A stretch of DNA of 64,000 nucleotides, from the NCBI GenBank assembly GCA_963205315.1, contig CAUJIO010000058.1, positions 1 through 64,000 on the forward strand, written 5' to 3'. The translations under genes and the position numbers were made by a program. Below the pieces are notes generated by a model, which made no database searches, was not told the DNA's origin, and was given only the letters and a program-made list of their open reading frames with translations. Source of the DNA: Pseudomonadota bacterium (GTDB taxonomy: Bacteria > Pseudomonadota > Alphaproteobacteria > Rhizobiales > Aestuariivirgaceae). Shown piece after piece: positions 1 to 10,113 of this stretch; position 1 is the stretch's first letter, and each line of letters starts with the position of its first letter.

Positions 1-125
1 GTGAGCCATTGCCGCTCCTCGACGATCTCGCGGTGCATCAGGGCGATCTGTCCCGCAGGCCCGCCAAAGGAGAGGCAGCCAATGCGGGCCCAGACCCTCA
101 GGGCCTCGTTGAATGTCACGTTCAC
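1..125 (-). CDS. chrA: Chromate transporter (CHR family), N-terminal part, cut by window edge
   Basis: Reading the minus strand from a GTG at 125 gives about 41 residues with the CHR-family N-terminus: ALRVWARIGCLSFGGPAGQI, then a segment ending HREIVEERQWL. The FGGP motif and the downstream basic/acidic helix are typical of chromate:proton transporters, inner-membrane proteins that export chromate. An AAGG Shine-Dalgarno lies a few bases before the GTG; a second in-frame GTG is at 119. The rest of the gene lies outside the window, so activity and length cannot be judged. It is divergent from the oxidoreductase gene that begins at 331. Confidence 0.75.
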   Translation of the reverse strand, partial: MNVTFNEALRVWARIGCLSFGGPAGQIALMHREIVEERQWL

Positions 126-330
126 GGTTTCACCTTGTTCGCCGGCCAACTATGGAATTCATCCGTGGCATCGCGGCACCTTTTGTATCATGCAGATTGC
201 AGACGCGGGTCTTGGGCTGGCGCCTGAAGGGGAGGCCCGCGCATCCCCTGATATTTGCATAGCGCCTGTGCCTTGGCTGTCAAGAAGCAGGACGCTATGT
301 TTGCCGCAAAGGGATGATAGAAGCGAGGCC

Positions 331-3300
331 ATGTCCAAATCGATCCATAGCCTGCAAGATCTTTATGACCTTTCGATCACACGGCTGTTCCTCAGCGGAC
401 CGCAGGCGATTCTGCGCATGGTGCTGATGCAGTCCGAGCGGGACCGGCAGGCGGGGCTCAACACGGCGGGCTATATCTCCGGCTATCGCGGTTCGCCGGT
501 CGGCACCGTCGACAACCAGTTCGTTGCGGCGAAATCGGTGCTGGAACCGCGCAACATCAAGTTCCAGCTTGGGCTCAACGAGGATCTTGCCGCGACTGCC
601 CTGTGGGGCACGCAACAGGCCGAAATGCGCGGCGAAGGCAAGTTCGATGGCGTGTTCGGTGTGTGGTATGGCAAGGGGCCAGGTGTCGACCGCTCCGGCG
701 ATGTGTTCCGGCATGCCAACATGGCCGGTACGTCGCCCCATGGCGGTGTCGTCGCCATCGCCGGAGACGATCATTCGGGCGAATCCTCGACGGTGGTTCA
801 TGCCAGTGATGTGGCACTCAGCGATGCGATGATGCCGATCCTGTCGCCAGCAGGCGTGCAGGAGATCATCGACTTCGGGCTGCTCGGCTTCGCGCTGTCG
901 CGCTATGCCAGTGTGTGGGTCGGCATGAAATGCGTGCATGACACGGTCGAGTCATCGGCGGTCGTCGAGGCGGGGATTGACCGGATACAGCCGGTTATCC
1001 CGAAGGACCACATGCTGCCCGAAGGTGGCTTGCATATCCGGCCCAGCGATGACCGGGTACCGCAGGAAGCGCGGCTGCACGAAGAGAAAATTCCGGCGGT
1101 CAAGGCCTTCGCCCGGGCCAATGCCATCAACCGCATCGTGATGCAGGGTGGCAAGGCGCCGAAGCTCGGCATCGTGGCCGCCGGCAAGGCCTATCTCGAT
1201 GTGCGGCAGGCGCTAGACGATCTCGGCATCGATGAGACTCAGGCGGCAAAGCTCGGGATCAGGCTGCTCAAGCTCGGCATGGTGTGGCCGCTGGAGCCGT
1301 CGGTCATCGCGGCGTTTGCCGAGGGGCTTTCGACGTTCATCGTGGTCGAGGAGAAGCGCTCGCTGATCGAGACGCAGATCAAGGATATTCTGTATACGGA
1401 GGACAAGAGGCCCGCCGTCATCGGCAAGTGCGACGAACAGGGGCGGCCTCTGTTTGCGCCGCACGGCGTACTGGAACCGAACCAGATTGCGCTGGCCGTC
1501 GCCGAGCGCATCAATGATCGCGCGGTATCGGACTGCGCCTCGGCGCTGCAATCGGCCGCGACGGCCCGCAACCAGGCCGATCTGGTGGCGCGAGTGCCCT
1601 ATTTCTGCGCCGGTTGTCCGCACAATTCATCGACGGTGCTGCCGGAAGGCGCGCGCGGTTATGCAGGTATCGGCTGCCACTGGCTGGCGCAATTCGTTCC
1701 CGGCCGCAAGACCGAGGGCGCCACCCACATGGGCGGCGAGGGTGCCAACTGGGTGGGTGAGGCGCCCTTCTCGAAACGCCAGCATGTCTTCCAGAACATC
1801 GGTGACGGCACCTACAATCACTCCGGCCTGATGGCGATCCGCCACGCGGTCGGGTCCGGCACGACGATCACCTACAAGATCCTGTTCAACGATGCGGTGG
1901 CAATGACCGGCGGCCAGCGCCACGACGGCGGGCTGACGGTCGAACAGATCGCCAACCAGATGCGCTCGTTTGGAGTCGAGCGGATTGCGGTCGTCTCGGA
2001 CGAGCCCGACAAGTATCCGTCGCGCGCGGCATTCCCGGCCTTCACATCGTTCCACCATCGCAGTGACTTGCAGGCGGTGCAGACCGAGATGATGACGGTG
2101 AAGGGCACCAGCGTCATCATCTATGACCAGACCTGCGCGGCGGAGAAGCGCCGCCGCCGGCGCAAGGGCGAGTTTCCCGATCCGGACAAGCGCATCTTCA
2201 TCAACGAACTGGTATGCGAAGGTTGTGGTGATTGCGGCGTGCAGTCGAACTGCGTGGCGATCCAGCCGGTCGAAACCGAATTCGGGCGCAAGCGCAAGAT
2301 CGACCAGTCGTCGTGCAACAAGGACTTCTCCTGCATCAAGGGATTTTGCCCAAGCTTCGTGACGGTGGAAGGCGGCGAGTTGGTGAAGGGAACGGGACCA
2401 GCGGCGATCAATGTCGACGCCGTGCCATTTCCCGTGGTGCCCGAGCCGCAGCTGCCATCGCTCGACAAGCCTTGGAGCATCCTGGTGACCGGCATCGGCG
2501 GCACCGGCGTCGTCACCATCGGGCACATCCTCGGTCAGGCGGCCTTCATGGAGGGCAAGGGTGCGGCGCTGATCGACATGGTCGGCATTTCGCAGAAGAA
2601 TGGCGCAGTCGTCACGCATCTGAAGATCGGCGCAACGCCTGTGGATATCGCATCGGTGCGTGTGGCGCGCGGCTCCGCCGACCTCATTCTCGGCTGTGAT
2701 CTGATCACGTCTGCGTCCGAGCGCATCTTGTCTGCTGCGTCGCGCGAGAAGACCATGGCGGTGGTCAACAGTCACGAAACGATGCCGGCGCATTTCACGC
2801 ATGATGCGGCCTTCGACATACAAGGCGGAGCGCTGACACTGAAGGTCGCGGCGGCGGTGAAGCAGGGCGGGCTCAATGCCATTGATGCGACGGAGATCGC
2901 CACCAGACTGCTGGGCGATTCCATTGCCGCCAACCTCTTCACGCTGGGCTTTGCCTGGCAGAAAGGTCTCATTCCGCTGACAAGCCAGTCGATTGAGGAC
3001 GCCGTGAAGCTCAACGGCGTGGGGGTGAAAATGAACCTTGCGGCCTTTGCCTGGGGCCGTCGCGCCGCTGTGGATATAGCCGCAGTGCGCGCCGTCATCG
3101 GGGCAAAGGCCAGTCCACATCCTCAAACTCTCGATGATGTCGTGGCCCGCCGCGTGGCGTTTTTGATCAGCTACCAGAATGCCGCCTATGCCGAGAGTTA
3201 TCGCAGCTTTGTTGACAAGGTGAAGGCGAAGTCCGAACCCCTGGCGCTGGCCGTGGCGAAGAATCTCTTCAAGCTGATGGCCTACAAGGACGAGTATGAG

Positions 3301-3768
3301 GTGGCGCGGCTCTATTCGGATGGCGCGTTCGCGGAAAATCTCGCGAAGCAGTTCAAGGGAGATTTCAAACTCAAGTTCCACCTCGCACCCCCGATTCTCG
3401 GACGTGTGGACGCGTTTACCGGCAAGCCGCTGAAGAGCGTGCTTGGACCGCAGATGATGACCGGTTTCAAGTTGCTGGCAAGGCTGAAGGTCTTGCGTGG
3501 CACGGCGTTCGATCTCTTTGGCCGCACGGCGGAACGCAAGATGGAGCGGCAGCTGATTGCCGACTACCGGACGCAGATTGAGGCCCTGTTGCCCAAGCTC
3601 AATGCCACGACTTTGGCCACGGCCATCGAGATTGCCTCACTCCCCGAGATGATCCGTGGGTTCGGACATGTAAAGGCCGCGAATGTTGCCAAAGCAAAGC
3701 TGCGTCAGTCGGAACTTTGTGCCGCCTATGACGGCAAACGGACTCCGCTGAAGGCCGCGGCGGAATAG
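331..3768 (+). CDS. Indolepyruvate ferredoxin oxidoreductase, fused alpha/beta type
   Basis: A 1145-residue, thiamine-diphosphate and Fe-S dependent 2-oxoacid:ferredoxin oxidoreductase of the long fused type found in proteobacteria. Such enzymes oxidatively decarboxylate aryl pyruvates from aromatic amino acid breakdown to acyl-CoA. Visible parts are an N-terminal pyrimidine-binding region (GYRGSPVGTVD), a central TPP region (GAGCPHNSS-like CAGCPHNSSTVLPEG and GGEGANWVGEAPF), a cysteine-rich ferredoxin-like part (CEGCGDCG, then CNKDFSCIKGFCPSF), and a C-terminal gamma-type domain beginning ILVTGIGGTGVVTIG. The reading frame is open from base 1, but the family homology starts at ATG 331 (MSKSIHSLQDLYDL). 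The gene stands alone between divergent chrA and a convergent sensor gene. Confidence 0.93.
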   Translation: MSKSIHSLQDLYDLSITRLFLSGPQAILRMVLMQSERDRQAGLNTAGYISGYRGSPVGTVDNQFVAAKSVLEPRNIKFQLGLNEDLAATALWGTQQAEMRGEGKFDGVFGVWYGKGPGVDRSGDVFRHANMAGTSPHGGVVAIAGDDHSGESSTVVHASDVALSDAMMPILSPAGVQEIIDFGLLGFALSRYASVWVGMKCVHDTVESSAVVEAGIDRIQPVIPKDHMLPEGGLHIRPSDDRVPQEARLHEEKIPAVKAFARANAINRIVMQGGKAPKLGIVAAGKAYLDVRQALDDLGIDETQAAKLGIRLLKLGMVWPLEPSVIAAFAEGLSTFIVVEEKRSLIETQIKDILYTEDKRPAVIGKCDEQGRPLFAPHGVLEPNQIALAVAERINDRAVSDCASALQSAATARNQADLVARVPYFCAGCPHNSSTVLPEGARGYAGIGCHWLAQFVPGRKTEGATHMGGEGANWVGEAPFSKRQHVFQNIGDGTYNHSGLMAIRHAVGSGTTITYKILFNDAVAMTGGQRHDGGLTVEQIANQMRSFGVERIAVVSDEPDKYPSRAAFPAFTSFHHRSDLQAVQTEMMTVKGTSVIIYDQTCAAEKRRRRRKGEFPDPDKRIFINELVCEGCGDCGVQSNCVAIQPVETEFGRKRKIDQSSCNKDFSCIKGFCPSFVTVEGGELVKGTGPAAINVDAVPFPVVPEPQLPSLDKPWSILVTGIGGTGVVTIGHILGQAAFMEGKGAALIDMVGISQKNGAVVTHLKIGATPVDIASVRVARGSADLILGCDLITSASERILSAASREKTMAVVNSHETMPAHFTHDAAFDIQGGALTLKVAAAVKQGGLNAIDATEIATRLLGDSIAANLFTLGFAWQKGLIPLTSQSIEDAVKLNGVGVKMNLAAFAWGRRAAVDIAAVRAVIGAKASPHPQTLDDVVARRVAFLISYQNAAYAESYRSFVDKVKAKSEPLALAVAKNLFKLMAYKDEYEVARLYSDGAFAENLAKQFKGDFKLKFHLAPPILGRVDAFTGKPLKSVLGPQMMTGFKLLARLKVLRGTAFDLFGRTAERKMERQLIADYRTQIEALLPKLNATTLATAIEIASLPEMIRGFGHVKAANVAKAKLRQSELCAAYDGKRTPLKAAAE

Positions 3769-3775
3769 GACCGCC

Positions 3776-5071
3776 TCACGCGGCTTCTTTCGCTGTGGCG
3801 GAACTCCAGCACACGCGGCTGGGAGGCAGAATGAGATGACTTGCCATTCCGCCACTGGGTTCAGGTGAGACAGTGACATCGCCACCATGGAGACGGGCAA
3901 TCTTGCGGGCGATCGCAAGGCCCAGGCGGTCCATGCCGCCGGCATGGAGCGTGGGCTCGAAGGCACGCTCGATCGTCTCCTGAGACTGGACAGAACTGGT
4001 ATCGATAACCGAGATATCGAGGCTGCCGTCTGATACAGGAGAAAAGGATACGGCGATGGCGGTGCCAGGCCTGCTGGCCCGGATTGCATGGGTCACGAGC
4101 GTGACCAGCACGCGGCGGATGCGGGCAGCATCACATCGCAGCTCGACATTTTCGATGACATTGACGATCACCGTCGAGTCAGCTTCTTCCGCCGCCGCGC
4201 GGCAGGACTTCATGGCAATTTCGGTCAATTCCGCCGCGTCGACCTCCTGTTCGACGAGATGAAAATGATTGGCGTCGATCCGCAGCATGTCGGCGACGTC
4301 GGTGACGAAGCCGGACAGCTGGCGGCTGCAATCGAGCAGCATTTGGGGATAGGTGTTGCGCTCGTTCTCGGTCAGGTCGCGCGCAGCGGATGATTGCAGG
4401 ATTTCGGCAAAGCCCAGTATCGTATTCAGAGGCAGGCGAATTTCCTGGATCACGTCTTCCATAAATTGCAGTGTCGTGGGGGCGACCTGCTTTGCTGTTT
4501 CAGCGTCATTGAGTGAAACAGGCCTGTCAATCGGTTCCGTTGGCGTCTGCCACGCCATTTCGTCCCGACGGGAGGATGCGCTGGTGATGATACCAGCGGC
4601 ATTGATGCCGGCGGATCTGCCCCCCTCCTGCGCCAGGCCCTGTGCCGGGTCCGGATACGGAGCAAGGAGCGCGGCCACAGTCGGCATGCCGGTCTTGCGC
4701 AGAACCACCGCAATTGCCGCTCCATAGACAATTGCAATGATGCCGAGCAGATAACCCTCGGCGCCGTCCAGGTGGAGGGCCAGTGATGACGACAGGCCGG
4801 CCAGTGCCCCCGAGACGATACCCGTCGTGCGTTTGTAACGGGACAAGAAGAGAATGCCCAATCCCATGATGGCAAAGATGACCCCGATCAGCAGCGGCGC
4901 AACGGCCGGCGAGGGGTTCAGACGCGCCACTGCGGCTGCCGCTGCGATCGCCGCCAGCAAAGGGGCTACGAGAGTGCTATGCTCCAACGACTGAGCGCTG
5001 ACATCAGTCCGTTTCAAGCTCTGCTCACCGTCCTCAGCGTCAAATTGCGTTGCATTATGATCTTTTTGCAT
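3776..5071 (-). CDS. Degenerate membrane histidine kinase-like protein
   Basis: A 431-residue protein with four hydrophobic segments at about residues 33-47, 57-76, 84-100 and 108-125, then a linker, a HisKA-like dimerization helix (about 200-265) and an HATPase_c-like domain (about 300-420). The canonical phospho-acceptor motif SHELRTPLN reads IQEIRLPLN, so the histidine is Gln209. The N-box reads LVTHAIRAS, with the second Asn replaced by His, and the G1 box reads DTSSVQ instead of DxGxG. The LGLAI element is retained. It may therefore be a pseudokinase or scaffold. The frame is open up to 5149, but that start would overlap divergent hemH, so ATG 5071 (MQKDHNATQ) is preferred; its ribosome-binding site is weak. 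Confidence 0.7.
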   Translation of the reverse strand: MQKDHNATQFDAEDGEQSLKRTDVSAQSLEHSTLVAPLLAAIAAAAAVARLNPSPAVAPLLIGVIFAIMGLGILFLSRYKRTTGIVSGALAGLSSSLALHLDGAEGYLLGIIAIVYGAAIAVVLRKTGMPTVAALLAPYPDPAQGLAQEGGRSAGINAAGIITSASSRRDEMAWQTPTEPIDRPVSLNDAETAKQVAPTTLQFMEDVIQEIRLPLNTILGFAEILQSSAARDLTENERNTYPQMLLDCSRQLSGFVTDVADMLRIDANHFHLVEQEVDAAELTEIAMKSCRAAAEEADSTVIVNVIENVELRCDAARIRRVLVTLVTHAIRASRPGTAIAVSFSPVSDGSLDISVIDTSSVQSQETIERAFEPTLHAGGMDRLGLAIARKIARLHGGDVTVSPEPSGGMASHLILPPSRVCWSSATAKEAA

Positions 5072-5139
5072 TTTCAAGCCGTTAACGTGAGAGTAGTCAG
5101 TCGTCAGCGTTACGCGGCAACAGGGAACGGTCCACATCG

Positions 5140-6162
5140 ATGAATGCACTTCCTCAGGGGCACCCTTCTTTCAAGGTTGGAAAAATCGGCGTGCTGCTGA
5201 TCAATCTCGGCACGCCCGAAGGTACGTCCTATTGGCCAATGCGGCGCTATCTGAAGGAGTTCCTGTCGGACCGGCGCGTGATCGAGGTCAATCCGGCGCT
5301 GTGGTGGGTGCTTCTCAACGGCATCATTCTCACCACGCGGCCGAAGAAGAGCGGCCACGCCTACGACCAGATCTGGAATCGAGAGCGCAATGAATCGCCG
5401 TTGAAGACCATCACTCGCTCGCAAGCGGAAAAACTCGGTCAACGGCTGGCGGACTTGCCACAGATCTTCGTCGACTGGGGCATGCGCTATGGCTTGCCTC
5501 CAACGGCCGAACGCATTCAGGCACTGAAGGACCAGGGCTGTGACCGAATCCTGCTGTTTCCGCTCTATCCGCAATACAGTGCATCGACGACGGCGACCGC
5601 GTTGGACAAAGCCTATGATGCGTTGAAGGCCATGCGCTGGCAGCCGGCGATTCGTACCGTGCCACCGTATTTCGACAATCCGGCCCATATCGAGGCGCTG
5701 GCGCTGTCGCTCGAACAGCATCTCAAGACACTGGACTGGACTCCGGACCTCATTCTCGCGTCATTCCACGGGTTGCCGAAGGACTATTTCATGGCTGGCG
5801 ACCCATATCATTGCCACTGCATGAAGACCGCCCGCCTGCTCACCGAGCGGTTGAAACTGCCGCGCGAGAAGCTGCAGGTGGTTTTCCAGTCGCGCTTCGG
5901 CAAGGCGGAATGGCTGCAGCCCTATGCGCAGCAAACGGTCGAGGAGCTTCCGTCCAGGGGCGTCAAAAACCTCCTCATGATCACGCCGGGCTTCGCATCG
6001 GATTGCGTCGAGACCCTGGAAGAGGTGGCGATCGGTCTCAAGGAGACGTTCGAGGAGAAGGGCGGCGAAAAATTCTCGGTCGTGCCGTGTCTCAATGACT
6101 CCGCGTTTTCGGTTACCATGATGGAGAAGATCGTCCGGGCTGAGCTCCTTGGCTGGATCTGA
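5140..6162 (+). CDS. hemH: Ferrochelatase
   Basis: A 340-residue ferrochelatase that inserts Fe2+ into protoporphyrin IX in the last step of protoheme synthesis. The N-terminal INLGTPEG signature is present, as are the active-site His210 in SFHGLPK and the acidic Glu291 in the SDCVETLEE motif. Length is normal for the proteobacterial enzyme. The segment HCHCMK near residue 225 contains two cysteines; whether they bind a cluster cannot be said. It is divergent from the sensor-like gene before it, and the SPFH gene follows after 72 bases. Confidence 0.95.
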   Translation: MNALPQGHPSFKVGKIGVLLINLGTPEGTSYWPMRRYLKEFLSDRRVIEVNPALWWVLLNGIILTTRPKKSGHAYDQIWNRERNESPLKTITRSQAEKLGQRLADLPQIFVDWGMRYGLPPTAERIQALKDQGCDRILLFPLYPQYSASTTATALDKAYDALKAMRWQPAIRTVPPYFDNPAHIEALALSLEQHLKTLDWTPDLILASFHGLPKDYFMAGDPYHCHCMKTARLLTERLKLPREKLQVVFQSRFGKAEWLQPYAQQTVEELPSRGVKNLLMITPGFASDCVETLEEVAIGLKETFEEKGGEKFSVVPCLNDSAFSVTMMEKIVRAELLGWI

Positions 6163-6234
6163 TCAGGCTTGAACTCAACGCATGGGCGCACCATTGTGTG
6201 AGTCGCCGGGTGGCGGCGGGTTGGAGGAATCAAC

Positions 6235-7212
6235 ATGTACTTCGAAGGCTTCGGCGTTTTCGTTCTGGTTGTCGTCGCGGTTGTCGTCTTCTACCTGCTG
6301 CGCGCCATCCGGATGGTGCCGCAAGGCTATAACTATACGGTCGAGCGCTTCGGCAAATATGTTCGCACATTGCAGCCGGGCCTCGGGCTCATTGTGCCGT
6401 TCATCGACAAGATCGGCGCTAAGCAGAACATGATGGAACAGGTCATCCCGGTTCCATCTCAGGAGGTGATCACCCGCGACAACGCCATGGTGACGGTGGA
6501 CGGCGTTGCCTTCTATCAGGTGCTGGACGCGGCGCGGGCAACTTACGAGATCAAGGATCTGCAGAACGCCATTATCAATATGACGATGACGAATATCCGC
6601 ACGGTGATGGGCTCCATGGAACTCGACAGCCTGCTGTCGCAGCGCGATGAAATCAATCACCGGCTGCTGGGGGTCGTCGATCAGGCGACGCATCCCTGGG
6701 GCGTCAAGATGACCCGCATCGAGATCAAGGACATCAATCCGCCGCGCGACCTCGTCGACTCGATGGCACGGCAAATGAAAGCCGAGCGCGAAAAGCGCGC
6801 ACTCATCCTGGAAGCAGAGGGCATGCGGCAGGCCGCCATTCTCAAGGCGGAGGGCGAGAAGCAATCGGTGGTGCTGCAGGCCGAGGGCCGGCGTGAGGCC
6901 GCCTATCGCGATGCCGAGGCGCGCGAGCGTTCGGCCGAGGCCGAGGCCAAGGCCACGGAACTGGTGTCCAACGCGATTGCCACCGGAGACGTGCAGGCCA
7001 TCAACTATTTTGTCGCCAACAATTACATCAAGGCGCTGGAAGCCGTTGCCACGGCACCCAACCAGAAGCTTCTGATGATGCCGATCGAGGCATCGTCCGT
7101 CATCGGATCAATTGGCGGCATCGCCGAGATCGCCCGGGAGGCGTTTGGCGGACAGGCGCCGATCTCCAACGCGCGGCGCTCAGCCGTGCCGCATGTGCCG
7201 CCCAAAGGTTGA
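6235..7212 (+). CDS. qmcA: SPFH/band-7 membrane protease-associated protein (QmcA type)
   Basis: A 325-residue stomatin-like protein. One N-terminal transmembrane helix (about residues 4-22) is followed by a band-7 domain ([16 protein letters not shown] through [15 protein letters not shown]). After it comes a long helical, coiled-coil-prone stretch of repeated AEG-type elements ([18 protein letters not shown]), then an alanine-rich C-terminus. Proteins of this family form oligomeric microdomain scaffolds in the inner membrane and usually pair with an NfeD partner. That partner is the next gene here, starting 20 bases downstream. A GGAGGAATCAAC ribosome-binding site precedes ATG 6235. Confidence 0.92.
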   Translation: MYFEGFGVFVLVVVAVVVFYLLRAIRMVPQGYNYTVERFGKYVRTLQPGLGLIVPFIDKIGAKQNMMEQVIPVPSQEVITRDNAMVTVDGVAFYQVLDAARATYEIKDLQNAIINMTMTNIRTVMGSMELDSLLSQRDEINHRLLGVVDQATHPWGVKMTRIEIKDINPPRDLVDSMARQMKAEREKRALILEAEGMRQAAILKAEGEKQSVVLQAEGRREAAYRDAEARERSAEAEAKATELVSNAIATGDVQAINYFVANNYIKALEAVATAPNQKLLMMPIEASSVIGSIGGIAEIAREAFGGQAPISNARRSAVPHVPPKG

Positions 7213-7232
7213 GCGGAACTGGACGGAAAAGC

Positions 7233-7679
7233 ATGGAACACTTCGTACCGTTTCTCGGCTACTGGATCTGGTGGGTGGTCGCAGGGCTGCTGCTCATTCT
7301 CGAATTGACGGCGCCTGGCATTTTCTTCATCTGGCTTGCCGTGGCTGCAGGTCTTACCGGTCTTGCCGACATGGTCTTCGACCTGTCGTGGCAAGCCGAA
7401 TTGTTGCTGTTCGCCGGCCTTTCCCTGGTCAGCGTGTTTGCCGGGCGCTCGTTCTATCGCGGCCGCAACGCTGAACCGGACGACAATCCCTACCTCAACC
7501 GCCGGCAACTCGGCTATGTGGGCCGCAGCTTCAAGCTGGAGCAGCCAATCGTCAATGGCCGCGGCAAGCTGACGATCGAGGATACGATCTGGGAAGTCGA
7601 GGGACCCGACCTTGTGCAAGGGACCCTTGTCAAGGTGACAGGTGTCTCCGGCATGCACCTTGTGGTGGCTAAGGCCTAG
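7233..7679 (+). CDS. NfeD-like membrane protein
   Basis: A 148-residue short NfeD-family protein. Two or three N-terminal transmembrane helices (YWIWWVVAGLLLILELTAPG, then WLAVAAGLTGLADM and LLLFAGLSLVSVFAG) precede a small C-terminal OB-fold (LGYVGRSFKLEQPIVNGRGK through VKVTGVSGMHLVV). It is the usual partner of the SPFH protein encoded just upstream. The frame is open from 7209, overlapping the previous stop, but ATG 7233 (MEHFVPFLG) has a GGACGG ribosome-binding site and fits the family start. Its stop overlaps the convergent isomerase gene by four bases. Confidence 0.9.
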   Translation: MEHFVPFLGYWIWWVVAGLLLILELTAPGIFFIWLAVAAGLTGLADMVFDLSWQAELLLFAGLSLVSVFAGRSFYRGRNAEPDDNPYLNRRQLGYVGRSFKLEQPIVNGRGKLTIEDTIWEVEGPDLVQGTLVKVTGVSGMHLVVAKA

Positions 7680-8680
7680 ATCAGGCCGATCCGCAACAGG
7701 TCGTGGATGTGGATGAGACCGATCGGGCGACCGTCCTCGTCGATGACGAAGAGGCTGGTGATCTTCAGCGAGTTCAGCTGTTCGAGCGCTTCCGAGGTCA
7801 GCGCATCGGGGCCGATCGACTTGGGCGCGCGGGTCATCACCGCGCCCACACTCTGGTTCAGCAGATCCGGAGTCATGTGGCGGCGAAGATCGCCATCGGT
7901 GACGATTCCAATGAGCCGGCCCTCGCCATCCAACACGCCAAGACAGCCATAGCTGCGCTGGGTCATCAGGATCAGCGCGTCCGACATCAGCGACTGTTCG
8001 CTGGCCAGCGGCAACTCGTCCCGCCGGTGCATGATGTCACCGACGTGTTTCAGCTGTGCGCCAAGTTTGCCGCCAGGATGGAACTTCTTGAAATCACGGG
8101 CGCTGAAACCCTTGTCCTCAAGCAGCGCCATGGCCAGGGCATCGCCGAGGGCCAGTTGCAGCAGGGTCGATGTCGTCGGCGCCAGGCCGTTGGGACAGGC
8201 CTCGCGTGCCTGAGGCAATTGCAGAACGATGTCAGCTTCCTGACCGAGGGTGCTGGTAAGCACTGAAGTGATGGCGATGAGTTGCACCTGAAACCGGCGG
8301 GAGTAGGTCAGTATGTCGAGCAGTTCGGGCGACTCGCCTGAACTTGAAATCATGATGATCACATCGTCCGGGGTGATCATGCCGAGATCGCCATGGCTGG
8401 CCTCGGCGGGGTGGACGAAACTGGCCGGCGTTCCGGTGGAGGCCAGGGTCGCGGCGATCTTGCGGGCGATGTGTCCACTCTTGCCCATGCCCGTCAGGAT
8501 GACCCGGCCCCTGGCGTTGCGGATGCGGTCTACCGCCGCAACCAGATTGTCCCCCAGCGGACCGTCAATGGCCGAAATCAGCAATTGCAGACCTTCGGTT
8601 TCAGTGACAAGTGCGCGGCGGGCGGAGGCGCGCCACTGAGCGCCGAGTGGAACGGGATTCAGAAGGGTGTTGGCTGGCAT
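7676..8680 (-). CDS. kdsD: Arabinose-5-phosphate isomerase (KdsD/KpsF/GutQ family)
   Basis: A 334-residue isomerase that converts ribulose 5-phosphate to arabinose 5-phosphate, the first committed step of Kdo synthesis for lipopolysaccharide. A SIS sugar-isomerase domain occupies about residues 40-175 (GMGKSGHIARKIAATLAST, SSSGESPELLDIL). Two CBS domains follow at about 210-330 (MTRAPKSIGPDALTSEALEQ region). Size and order match the family. The surrounding genes (beta-barrel protein, galU, galE) also serve the cell envelope. Confidence 0.93.
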   Translation of the reverse strand: MPANTLLNPVPLGAQWRASARRALVTETEGLQLLISAIDGPLGDNLVAAVDRIRNARGRVILTGMGKSGHIARKIAATLASTGTPASFVHPAEASHGDLGMITPDDVIIMISSSGESPELLDILTYSRRFQVQLIAITSVLTSTLGQEADIVLQLPQAREACPNGLAPTTSTLLQLALGDALAMALLEDKGFSARDFKKFHPGGKLGAQLKHVGDIMHRRDELPLASEQSLMSDALILMTQRSYGCLGVLDGEGRLIGIVTDGDLRRHMTPDLLNQSVGAVMTRAPKSIGPDALTSEALEQLNSLKITSLFVIDEDGRPIGLIHIHDLLRIGLI

Positions 8681-8793
8681 GGGACTCTTTTAGGCAATAA
8701 CCGATGCCGATGCCAAGGGCATTGGTACAGTGCGTCAATTCGGCATTAACCATAAGCTCCTAGTTTTCGCCCAGTGTGGAGTTCCAGTTTTCA

Positions 8794-10113
8794 ATGACTT
8801 GCCGGGGTACACTTGCCGCGTGGATGATCGCCTGCCTGACAGCTGGCTTGAGCGGCCATGTCCTGGCGCAATCTGCCTTGCCTTTGAAGGGGACAGTGGA
8901 TGAGGACGCAACCGCGGCAGGGCCAGCGGTGCTGCGCCCGGAGACCTCACTTGAAGTTTCGCCGCTGGAACCACCCGATCGGCCCAGATTGCGGCGTGCG
9001 GGTGCTGCGGCCGACCCCTACGCTCCGACGGGGATTGGCACGGGAGGCCTGCGTCTTTATCCGTCCATCACGGCCGGAGCAGTCTATTCAAGCAACGTCA
9101 ACAGCAGCCCGTCGCACCCGAAAAGCGATATCGGCTGGCAGTTGAAACCCACTCTGAAGCTGGAGAGCGACTGGGTCCGGCATGCGTTGACGGTTGGACT
9201 CGACGGGAATCTGGTCCGCTATTCCGGCTCCCCCCGGTTCGACACATCCAACCTGAATGTCAGCGAGCGGTTGCGGCTGGATGTGCGCCGCCATACGACC
9301 GCCGAGATCAACAGCGGCTATATTCTGGACGAGCCAGGTGGCGATGATCCGACCGAGCACAGCCTGACGGGCACAGCAGCCCTCACCCATGATTTCGGAC
9401 CGATGAGTGCCAGGATCAGTGCAGGGACGACGACCCGGCTCTACGACGATCTGCGACGGAGCAACGGCAGTGTCGAAGACAATGGCGATCGCGACTATGT
9501 CGAGACATCGCTGGGATTGCGTACCACCTATAATGAATACGGGACGATCCGGCCCTATGTTGAAGCAAGTCTCGCACCGCGAACCCATCTGCGTGAACTG
9601 GATCGCCATGGCATCAACCGTGACTCGACCGGCTATGCCCTGACGAGCGGGCTTGAACTTGATGCGGGTCCGATCTGGGCGGGTGATCTCGGCCTGACCT
9701 ATCTTCACCGCAGCTATGATTCCGCAAGTCTTGGTTCAGCAGGCGCCTTCGGACTTACCGGAAACGTGACCTGGAGCCCCAATGACCTGACCAAGGTCGT
9801 CATGACGGCGGGAACGGCGCTGGATGAAACGACGCAGGCGGACATGCCGGCCACAGCGACGTGGACGGCCGGTGTCGGGATGACTTACGGCCTCCGTGAC
9901 AATATCGACCTGCTCGCCGGAGCAGCGATCAAAATCGAAGACACGGGCCGCGGGGTTGACACCACCTATGACGGATCAATTGGTGTCGCCTGGAAGCTCA
10001 ATCCGATGATGGCCTGGACAGCGGGTTATGACCTTACATGGTTTGATGCCGGCACAACGGGGGGCGACTATGTCGAGCACCGTTTGAGAACCGGGGTGAC
10101 GCTTTCCCGCTAA
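8794..10113 (+). CDS. Outer membrane beta-barrel protein (BBP2-like)
   Basis: A 439-residue secreted protein. It begins with a signal peptide ([21 protein letters not shown], probable cleavage after VLA), then an acidic/proline-rich linker (about 30-85). The C-terminal part is a run of amphipathic strands with alternating hydrophobic and polar residues and many aromatic girdle residues, ending in TGVTLSR. The pattern [20 protein letters not shown] near residue 90 is typical of the outer_membr BBP2 family linked to exopolysaccharide export. No ligand can be assigned. GTG 8776 is an alternative in-frame start, but ATG 8794 gives a cleaner signal peptide and has GGAG upstream. Confidence 0.75.
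   Translation: MTCRGTLAAWMIACLTAGLSGHVLAQSALPLKGTVDEDATAAGPAVLRPETSLEVSPLEPPDRPRLRRAGAAADPYAPTGIGTGGLRLYPSITAGAVYSSNVNSSPSHPKSDIGWQLKPTLKLESDWVRHALTVGLDGNLVRYSGSPRFDTSNLNVSERLRLDVRRHTTAEINSGYILDEPGGDDPTEHSLTGTAALTHDFGPMSARISAGTTTRLYDDLRRSNGSVEDNGDRDYVETSLGLRTTYNEYGTIRPYVEASLAPRTHLRELDRHGINRDSTGYALTSGLELDAGPIWAGDLGLTYLHRSYDSASLGSAGAFGLTGNVTWSPNDLTKVVMTAGTALDETTQADMPATATWTAGVGMTYGLRDNIDLLAGAAIKIEDTGRGVDTTYDGSIGVAWKLNPMMAWTAGYDLTWFDAGTTGGDYVEHRLRTGVTLSR

Noticed and set aside
1-330. N-terminal extension of the oxidoreductase to base 1
   Set aside because: The extension lacks homology and overlaps the divergent chrA start; ATG 331 matches the family.
1627-3381. 584-codon minus-strand open frame inside the indolepyruvate oxidoreductase gene
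   Set aside because: No recognisable domain; a shadow of the GC-rich sense gene.
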